Shown piece after piece: positions 57,001 to 64,000 of a stretch of 64,000 bases of DNA. How positions within the stretch are numbered: position 1 is the first letter of the stretch; each line of letters starts with the position of its first letter. The translations under genes were made by a program, and so were the position numbers. The notes beneath the pieces are model-generated. The model worked only from the letters and a program-made list of their open reading frames with translations. It was not told the origin of the DNA and searched no databases. The stretch lies in the NCBI GenBank assembly GCA_015179025.1, contig WHUX01000030.1, forward strand, positions 372,001 to 436,000, written 5' to 3'. This DNA is from Terfezia claveryi (taxonomy: Eukaryota > Ascomycota > Pezizomycetes > Pezizales > Pezizaceae).

Positions 57001-57115
57001 ACCAAAATGGCGACCCTCAGGACATCGATTTAGACAACAAATCCATGACAAATTAGTCGAAGAAGAAGCATCAGGTCGCATATATAGAGTAGAAAATGAC
57101 ACAAATGCTGTAGTC

Positions 57116-59305
57116 ATGTTCACTATCCCTAAACGAGATAAACCGGAAGAAGCCCGACATGTCAATGACTGTCGAGACCGCAATTTAGCCGTCGAACCGG
57201 ACCACACCCCATTGCCAGATATTAATGAAGCAATTGAACTAGTAGCGGAGAATCCCATTTGGACTAAGGTCGACTTAGCCGACGGATTTTTTAATATCAG
57301 GAACGATGAAGAATCTGAGCAACACTCTACCTTTTTATGTCACATGGGATATTTCAGAAGTAGAGTTATGCAACAAGGGGATCGTAACGCACCTGCTACC
57401 ATGGTTCGCGTTATGCATGAAATTTTTAAGGACATGGTCTATAAAAATTTAATCATCTATATTGATGATATTATTATATTCTCTAAAACGTATGAAGAAC
57501 ATGTAGAATTATTGAAGAAAGTACTTCAACGTCTACAGGACGAGAAATTTTATCTCAAAGAAAGCAAATGCCAGTTCTTTACTCCAAGATTGGAAATCTT
57601 AGGACACGTTTTGACATCAGATGGATTACATGTAGACCCGAAGAAGAGGACTACTATATTAACATTTCCAACTCCTACAAGAAAAAAGGATCTTAGAGGA
57701 TTCCTTGGAATCGTTAATTATCTCAGCAGATTTATTCCTGACTTGGCATCGTATGCAAGCACCCTGTCAGAACTGCAAGGAGAAACAAAGAAATGGGAAT
57801 GGACAGATACTCATAACGCAGCGTTTGAAAAACTCAAGGAACTCGTGAATTCCCCACATGTTTTAAAACCCTGGAATAATGAATCTACTGAACCCAAATA
57901 TTTAGTCTGTGATGCTAGTGATGTAGGACTAGGATCTTGGATAGGTCAAGGACCGTTGACGCACATCAGACCATCATGCTTCCACTCTAGAAAATTTAAT
58001 CCAGCACAACTCAATTATCCTACCTTTCAAAAGGAATTATTAGCGATTATTGACTCATTAAAATTTTTTGAAGCACAATTGAGAGGTCACAAGTTCACTA
58101 TCCTTACCGACCACAAACCATTAGTAACCTTCCATACTCAAACGCCTGCAAGTCAAAAATTGAGGCGATGGCAAGATTACCTAATGGAATTTGATACAGA
58201 CATACAGCATACCGCAGGAAAGGAAAATTTGATAGCAGACGCTCTATCAAGAAAGCATAAATACTTGGACACTCCCACCACCGAGGACGATTATATTTCC
58301 AACAGCATCGATCCTCCTAACCATACCTACAACCGCAACATCTCTACCAACGCTTTAAGAACTTTCCACTCACCAGAAACCTCTACTCAGAACAATATGG
58401 TTTCTCGCGGAGCTATCAATTTCAAGCATGTCGACTGCGACTTCAACAAATGTCGTGGAAGAGCCGAAGAACTTGGACACCATATCTTCTGTCCATACTT
58501 CGAGGGCATCCAGGATGAAGAAAGCGAATATGACATGATGAAGGAAGAAGAGTCCTCAGACGACGAGACTCTATCTACTATACCAGAAGAAGTTTTCAGC
58601 GGGTATGATCGTGTACCCAATATAAACAAGAACAAACCCTTAACAGTTCTTGGACTAAGATATAGGCCTCCATCTTCTGAAAACGCACAACAAAATACCC
58701 TCGCTCCTGAAGAAGCGAAAGAAATTGCTATCGACCTGGCTCATAGCAATTGGCAACAACACAAAAGGATGCACTGGTCCTTTTGCCGCGATTTTTACTG
58801 TCCAGTTCATGGCAGCTCCCACGCCATGAACAACCGCATGTTCACCGTCGAAACATGTGCAATCTGCAACCACCACGGACATGGCAGTTTGAACTGTGAC
58901 CTGACAGCCTCAGTTCTTAAGAAGGAGAAGGAATTCCTTACGACTCGTATTGCGCATATCCTAGCCGCAAATGAGCCTCAAAAGGAACTAGCACCAGTAC
59001 AACAAACGCCAGCTTATCCACCTCCACCAGCTCTCAGCCGTGAAGAAGCTATCCAGGAAATCGGAGAATGGGCAAAAAGATGGATCGCCAACAAGCCGAC
59101 ACAACCCACTCTCCAACCCAGCATTCAGTTCAGTAACCCTACCGAACAGATGACCAACCGACAAATGGAACAGGAGATCATGAATACTCCTGTTGCCCCA
59201 CAACAACCATGGAATGCACCTCAACAACCAGCTGCAACCGCTAGCAGCAGTAACGCAATTCCAATCAACACGCCGCCGTCACCACTCGTTCTAAAAAGCG
59301 AGTAG
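57116..59305 (+). CDS. Intact RT-RNase H frame of the Ty3 element plus extra zinc-binding-like region
   Basis: 729 codons without a break. RT: VKVDLADGF-type motif with Asp53, and YIDDI with Asp117-Asp118 as the catalytic pair. RNase H: YLVCDASDVGLGS (Asp266), YPTFQKELLAII (Glu307), ILTDHKPLV (Asp332) and NLIADALSRK (Asp375). RT homology begins upstream of this ATG, at about 56950, in another frame. From about residue 436 the sequence has no RT-family match: a C-x4-C-x8-HH-x2-C module at 441-459 (FKHVDCDFNKCRGRAEELGH), an acidic stretch, then a second Cys/His group at 557-594 (FCRDFYCPVHGSSHA and CAICNHHGHGSLNC), and a Pro/Gln-rich tail. The integrase is in a different frame after the stop. 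Confidence 0.88.
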   Translation: MFTIPKRDKPEEARHVNDCRDRNLAVEPDHTPLPDINEAIELVAENPIWTKVDLADGFFNIRNDEESEQHSTFLCHMGYFRSRVMQQGDRNAPATMVRVMHEIFKDMVYKNLIIYIDDIIIFSKTYEEHVELLKKVLQRLQDEKFYLKESKCQFFTPRLEILGHVLTSDGLHVDPKKRTTILTFPTPTRKKDLRGFLGIVNYLSRFIPDLASYASTLSELQGETKKWEWTDTHNAAFEKLKELVNSPHVLKPWNNESTEPKYLVCDASDVGLGSWIGQGPLTHIRPSCFHSRKFNPAQLNYPTFQKELLAIIDSLKFFEAQLRGHKFTILTDHKPLVTFHTQTPASQKLRRWQDYLMEFDTDIQHTAGKENLIADALSRKHKYLDTPTTEDDYISNSIDPPNHTYNRNISTNALRTFHSPETSTQNNMVSRGAINFKHVDCDFNKCRGRAEELGHHIFCPYFEGIQDEESEYDMMKEEESSDDETLSTIPEEVFSGYDRVPNINKNKPLTVLGLRYRPPSSENAQQNTLAPEEAKEIAIDLAHSNWQQHKRMHWSFCRDFYCPVHGSSHAMNNRMFTVETCAICNHHGHGSLNCDLTASVLKKEKEFLTTRIAHILAANEPQKELAPVQQTPAYPPPPALSREEAIQEIGEWAKRWIANKPTQPTLQPSIQFSNPTEQMTNRQMEQEIMNTPVAPQQPWNAPQQPAATASSSNAIPINTPPSPLVLKSE

Positions 59306-59360
59306 CCATTGACGAAGATTACCCTCTTTCATTCAAGACACCAAGACCTCCAGACAGCGT

Positions 59361-59399
59361 TGTGATTTCTGTAAGTTTTCAGGACATAATGCTTCACAT
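59361..59399 (+). other. CCHH zinc-knuckle-like motif between RNase H and integrase
   Basis: The reading CDFCKFSGHNASH (C-x2-C-x4-H-x4-H) lies just after the stop of the 729-codon frame, in another frame that soon leads into the integrase. It resembles a nucleocapsid knuckle with His as the last ligand. Confidence 0.5.
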
Positions 59400-59545
59400 G
59401 CAAGGAGAAGAAACCCACCATCAATGACTTCAACACAAGGATCGAACCGACCCTCAACAAGCTCATTGAAGAGAAACACATCAGCGACGGATGGGAAGAC
59501 GACAAGGACTACTTCATCACACACTGGCTTGACCAAGGAACAGGT

Positions 59546-61125
59546 ATGAAAGCCGCATATCAATCATGCATGAGAGTATGTCCTATCTGGAAGAACTACT
59601 ATGATACCTTTGTGAACCGTAAGGATCATAGAAGAAAAGACGGATTTTTGTATGTCAAGAACCGACAAGGACAATGGAGACTAGTCTTGCCCTCTACCTT
59701 TAACATCGAAGGTAAGAACTATCTCGAATTGGTTATTAAAGATGCACATGAAGCAACCGCTCATGGTGGCATTGAAAAAACGATGAAATATCTTACTGAC
59801 CGATATGATTGCCAGTCCTTTGCAGAACCAACTAAGGACTATATCAGAAGTTGTGATACTTGTCAACGGACAAAGTATTCCAACAAGGCGCCACTTGGAC
59901 TCGTAACCCCATTACATGTACCAAGCAGGCCATGGACTGACATATCGATGGATTTTCTTAAGTTAGCACCTGTGTTTACTAAGTGTTCAATTTTGTACCG
60001 AATATTCCTGTTGAAGAAGATCATGTAGTTTGTATTTCATGACTTTGGACGATTGTTGATAGACAATCAGGATTCAAGTTTCTTATTCCTGTCTCAGATA
60101 ATTTCACAGCAGAACAATGTACTGCTACCTTTGATACTCATGTAGTCCCACTATGGGATACCCTTTCTGTATTGTTTTTGACCGCGACACTCTTTTTATG
60201 TCAACGCACTTTCAAGATTGGGCTAGGAATAAAGGAATCAAGTTGGAACCGTCCACCGCATATCATCCACGTGCAGACGGACAATCGGAAATTGTGAACA
60301 AAGAAATTCTACAAGTAGCAAGAGCCTGTAAAATCGAAGGATTTGATTGGCTACAGAAACTACCAGAGATACAGTTGAAACTTAACTCTAGGTATAATGC
60401 CGCTAGACAGAATAGTCCCTTTTCCACACTATTTGGATTTAATGCACATCTTGGCGTATCGATACTTCCATACCCCATTAATGCATATGTACCAGCAAAT
60501 GAACGTCATGAGGTAACGTCTAAAAACCTATATGACGCCAAGAAGACTCAAGCATCTCAAGCGAACAAACGACTACCCAATACAGCCAAATTTTCAGTCG
60601 GACAACAAGTTATGCTTTCCTCAGAAAATATCAACCTATCGAATGTCTCACCCAAACTCAAACCAAAATGGCTAGGCCCATTTCCCATTATTTCTAGTAA
60701 TCGGAAACGCAATAACTATAGCCTAGACCTATCCAGTCAACCTGACCTCACCTCATATATAATACTTTTCATATCAGCAAACTTAAACCCTACTATAAAA
60801 ACGATCCTACCCAGTTCCCTCACAGACAATCTCAGGAACCAGGACCAATTCAAGAAGATCGTTATGAAGTTGAAAAGGTATTAGAATTCAGAACAGCTCC
60901 TCGAACTGGAGAAAGACAATATAAGGTAGATGGCTAGGATACACTCCTAAATATGATTCCTGGGTAAATGCCAAGGATATCACCACCGAAATTCTTCAAG
61001 ACTTCTGGACGACCGGAAGTATGGAAGATACATTCAAGAGACGTCGAAGGACTAAAGGAAAACAAGGACCACGAACCAGAGATGAGACCCGAGCTCTATC
61101 CAACAAGAACGAGATAGAATCATGA
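59546..61125 (+). pseudogene. Broken integrase with C-terminal chromodomain
   Basis: Integrase HHCC module: DAHEATAHGGIEKTMKYL and IRSCDTCQRTK in frame 59546-60028. Core: WTDISMDFLKL has the first Asp; after two frame changes (about 59990 and 60145) GYPFCIVFDRDTLF gives the second Asp and YHPRADGQSEIVNKEI the Glu, in frame 60153-60884. The C-terminal part shows ANKRLPNTAKFSVGQQVMLS and LKPKWLGPFPII. Past another frame change come YEVEKVLEFRTAPRTGERQY and, one base out of frame, WLGYTPKYDSWVNAKDITTE and ILQDFW: a chromodomain, which marks the element as a chromovirus. Chromodomains of this type target integration to heterochromatin marks. Confidence 0.87.
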
Positions 61126-61254
61126 GTCAAGGAAACACTAAGGATATTCACGTTAATGCTAATGTATTAACAATGCATCAAATCTTAGGACGTATGGAAA
61201 CCAATATGGCAGAGCGAAGGAAGTAAGGATAGGAAATCCTTCTATGTGGGGAAG

Positions 61255-61933
61255 TGTAATGGAGAACGTTATTTCATTGCTTATATAATTGATTATATAC
61301 TTTTGTATTTCCTATATTACTACTATGTTATGTAACTAAGCCTCTCGGTTGAAGGACTAGCCTTCTACCACCTCCTATTGCTTTATAAGCGTCCATAGCA
61401 TGCGGAATCTGCCATGGGAAGTTCCATGGCACTTGCCATATGAAGACACCCTCATTATGGCCGCGTGACCTCTGTTTATGGCATGTGACTCATTACTATG
61501 GCCACATGACCATCTTTATGGCGTGTGACTCATTACTATGGCCACATGACCCCTTTTGTACAGCGCACCACCTTCTGGTGTGCCACCCTTTATTGTATTT
61601 ATTTCCTTAGTCATCAGATCTCAGAGGAGTATAAATAGGCCGCTGGATTCCCTCTGGAATCCACAAGAAACAGAAGAAGCAACCAAGCAAGCCTTCAGAG
61701 CAAGCAAGCCTATATTCCGATCAGATCAAGATCATATAGCTTAGATAGCACAAATCATATAAGATAGATTACACCAGTTAATTACTGTTCCCTTCGGGAA
61801 CGTCCCACATAGTAATCTCCCTACCCTTCTGAGGTCTTACCTCAGCAGAACCGAAATACACAAACGTCCATGCCTACGGATATAGATTGTATAAATGGTA
61901 CCGAATGAATACTGTCTAGTACCATTCATTACA
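61255..61933 (+). repeat. Right (3') LTR, 679 bp
   Basis: Same length and ends as the left LTR (TGTAATGG..CATTACA), TATA box at 61630-61637. About nine substitutions against the left copy, no indel. Confidence 0.93.
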
Positions 61934-62287
61934 CCCAAGGACCAAGTATTTCGACGAACTCGACAACTAGGGCGACCCCGACGTCACACACAAGCTCAGG
62001 ATATTCAGCTTGCTCACACGAGTGGATTTATCCTAAGGTTTCTGTTCTCACCAACTAATTACAGGTCCCCCCCGATGGTCCAGTTCATTGAACTTGACCA
62101 TCAAACGCGGGGGTCCCCCTCTGACTAATACGTGGCAACCACCCCAACCCAGGTTGGTCTGGTCCTCAAGTCGGAGGCTAAAAAGAAGGTTTCAACGTGA
62201 TCAGGTCGATTGTTGCCAGAGCAACCATCGTATCATGGTATCTTATCAATCACATCTAGCGAACTACCAGGTTAACTTTTGTTGATT
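61934..62287. other. Right flank of the Ty3 insertion, with second CCCAA copy
   Basis: 61934-61938 is the right CCCAA target duplication. Removing the element joins ATCGACATCAATA-CCCAA on the left to GGACCAAGTATTTCG on the right. The stretch holds a hairpin at about 62066-62120 and probably the leader of the frame starting at 62288. Confidence 0.6.
62066..62120. repeat. Imperfect hairpin
   Basis: CCCCCCGATGGTCCAGTTCA pairs with TGAACTTGACCATC and the following CGCGGGGG, with a one-base slip between the GATGGTC/GACCATC and AGTTCA/TGAACT blocks. GC-rich ends and a tiny loop (TT) suggest a stable stem. Confidence 0.5.
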
Positions 62288-64000
62288 ATGGCATCACCCC
62301 TAAGGGGTGTTGTCTTTGGCCCTGTTGAGGACTGGGGCAAGAGGAGCTGTAAATTGCTCCTCGAACTGGATGGCGGAGAGGAGGTAAAGAAAAGGAGGCA
62401 ATACGTTCTGGAGGAGGTGGCAAGCTGGGCTGGGGTTCGTGAATTCGGGGAGAGAGGGGTTAGAGCTCTAGACCAGGCAATGTCTAATACAGAACAGGCT
62501 AGAAGGGAATGGCAGGGGGAGGGGGATTGGTGTAGGTACATTTCGTAAGTCGAAAGAGACCTTAGAGGGGAGGAGGAGGTTATTAGGGTGACAGATGGAC
62601 CATCAGCGGAGAGGGCAGTAGAGATCCTCCTCAGAGCAATTGGCATCCAGGATGGGTCAGTAAATGGGCAGCTAGATGGGTATGACGTTGACTACCAAAC
62701 GACTGATAAGGATGATGGTATACTAGAATACATCACGGTCAGACCAGCTAAAGCTACTGGGGGGGCAATATTCGGCGTGGCACATAATTGGACATTAACC
62801 ACACCAAAAAGCAAGAAGAAGGTAGTAGAGGTCAAGCCGGTGAAGATGGAGGTAAAGCTGGAGGTAGTTGATGAGGAGAGGGAAGGGGAATCGGAGAATG
62901 AAACCATGAGGAGGAAGGGCAAGAAATGGAGGGTAGGAGACTCGGGGGCGAAGTCATTGAGGGCGCTAGGAGAGGAGTTGGGTATTGGCCCAATTGAACC
63001 AGTGGTACCACGGGACCTTGAAGACATAAAGGGCAATGTCCTTGGAGGATCCCGACCTGAAGCGCAGGCAACAATGGACTGGGCCAGGGACTACGAGGGC
63101 CTAGAGGCCAGCCAGCATGTGACGAAGGACTTGACGGACAAGGAAGTAAGGAACCTAACAGAGGAGCTAGTAGAGGGGCAAGGACCAAAGACAGAAGATG
63201 AGGATATGGAAGAGGGGGAGCACCAAGGAGAAAGGCAGAGGAGGGGGTGGAAGGGGGTACATGAGCTCAGGAGCAAGTTGGAGTTGGTGGGAGCAATCCA
63301 AGAGAATGTACTGGTCTTGAAGTCAATCGAAGACCTAAGCTATGAAGATAGGTCCTGGAGGTCAAGAAGGAATGCCAACTTGGCTAGGAGCATCGTGGTG
63401 ACCAATGGGGACTGTATTGAGGGGGGCTGGTGTGACCTGGGAAGAGGGGAAGATAAAGGAGGCTGGAAGAGGCTGTTGGAGGAAGTTATGGCAGAAGGGC
63501 ATATGGGGAAGATCAGGGCGGTATCGGAGGCAGAAAGACACTGGAGAATGGCTTCGGTAGTAAGAGCAGGAGTACTCCAGGGCTTGGAAAAGGAGATGAA
63601 CGAGATGAAGGAGCAGCTAGCACTTTTAGCGGTGGCGATGGGGGCAGGCACAACGGAGGAGCAAGCCAGGGTCAAGAAGACTATCAGTGCTAGAAAGGGT
63701 AGAGCTGATGAGGAGAAAAGAAAGGAAAAGGAGCTGAAGAGAATCGAGGTTAAGAAGAAGGAGGTAGAGACGGAGAAGTTGAGGGAGGTAGCAGCCCAGA
63801 AAGAGGCAGAAAAGATTGCATCCCAAGCAAAGTCGGTAAGAGAGAGTCAGCAAAAGGTATGGAAGGCGTGTGAGGAGGCGCTAGAGGAATTGAGTAAAAG
63901 GGATAAGACAGGCATGGGGGGGGAGGAGTTGATAGAGCTTGGTCAAAAGATAAAGGAGGCGAAAGAGATGAAGGATAGAATTGAAAAGGAAGCAAGACAA
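62288..64000 (+). pseudogene. Long unrecognised purine-rich frame running off the window, one in-frame stop
   Basis: I do not recognise this protein. ATG at 62288 (MASPLRGVVFGPVEDWGKRS) opens 86 codons to a TAA at 62546-62548; the same frame then continues without any stop for 484 codons to base 64000. The coding strand is very purine-rich (AGG, GAG, AAG, GGG codons), unlike the AT-rich elements beside it. The product is hydrophilic: an acidic/basic region with KSKKKVVEVKPVKMEVKLEV, Trp residues at intervals, and from about codon 430 a Lys/Glu/Ala-rich probable coiled coil (KRKEKELKRIEVKKKEVETE). No Cys/His knuckle or enzyme motif is seen. It could be an ORF1/gag-like protein of another retroelement or a host gene; the TAA may be a real mutation or the ATG of the functional form may lie downstream (for example the ATG at 62846). 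Confidence 0.6.

Larger units (their letters stand above)
52970..61933 (+). mobile_element. Complete Ty3 chromovirus retrotransposon, 8,964 bp
   Basis: Two 679-bp LTRs (TGTAAT..ATTACA ends) and a perfect 5-bp target duplication define the borders. Order on the plus strand: gag with CCHC knuckle, protease, RT, RNase H, zinc-binding-like modules, integrase, chromodomain; this order is Ty3-type. Gag, protease, integrase and chromodomain carry several frameshifts and stops, while RT-RNase H is one intact frame of 729 codons. A purine stretch GTGGGGAAG just before the right LTR is a polypurine-tract candidate. No canonical TGG primer site follows the left LTR. An antisense frame of 200 codons lies between the left LTR and gag. 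Confidence 0.93.

Noticed and set aside
62832..63853. Minus-strand Ser/Leu/Pro-rich frames in the last 1.2 kb
   Set aside because: They are antisense shadows of the continuous purine-rich plus-strand frame.

Overview
The window is nuclear DNA of a filamentous ascomycete fungus (Pezizomycotina). Evidence for this: genes carry short GT-AG introns of about 50-80 bases with CTAAC/CTGAC-like branch points; an Ams2/SPT21-type GATA factor, a fungal-type Ptc1, Mkt1, Rmt2 and an ATF/CREB bZIP are present; and chromoviral Ty3, copia and Tc1 elements lie at the right end. The class cannot be fixed from sequence alone. Transposon-rich, short-intron Pezizomycetes are one possibility, but that is inference. 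No rRNA, tRNA or CRISPR was recognised. | Left 49 kb, gene-rich: Ptc1 phosphatase (cut by the left edge), an oil-body-associated (DUF1264) protein, NAD kinase, a GTPBP1-like GTPase, COMPASS subunit Swd2, an Oac1-like mitochondrial carrier, Iba57, an Ams2-like GATA factor, dihydroxyacetone kinase, mitochondrial protease Imp1, mitoribosomal mL38 and uL4m on a shared divergent promoter, 3-hydroxyisobutyryl-CoA hydrolase, an ATF/CREB bZIP, mitochondrial EF-Tu, a 2-oxoglutarate/Fe(II) oxygenase, Mkt1, Rmt2, an unclear gene, and a WDR44/Dgr2-like WD40 protein with a C-terminal zinc ribbon. Most gene models were rebuilt by joining exons so that reading phase and family alignment agree. Seven products are mitochondrial (carrier, Fe-S assembly, protease, two ribosomal proteins, HIBCH, EF-Tu). 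Three of these (Iba57, Imp1, HIBCH) each lack exactly one base at or near a G or C run, so their frames do not close. | Right 14 kb, repeat-rich: a decayed copia pol fragment, a decayed Tc1/mariner transposase whose first catalytic Asp is Asn, a C-rich minisatellite, then a complete 8,964-bp Ty3 chromovirus (52970-61933) with two 679-bp LTRs and a perfect 5-bp target duplication CCCAA. Its LTRs differ at about nine positions, yet gag and integrase carry many frameshifts while a 729-codon RT-RNase H frame is intact. It also has a 200-codon antisense frame between the 5' LTR and gag, and zinc-binding-like modules between RNase H and integrase. | Right edge: after the element a purine-rich frame begins with ATG at 62288, has one TAA at 62546 and then stays open for 484 codons to the last base. 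It encodes an unrecognised Lys/Glu-rich coiled-coil-like protein. This frame and the antisense frame in the Ty3 element are the best candidates here for something undescribed.
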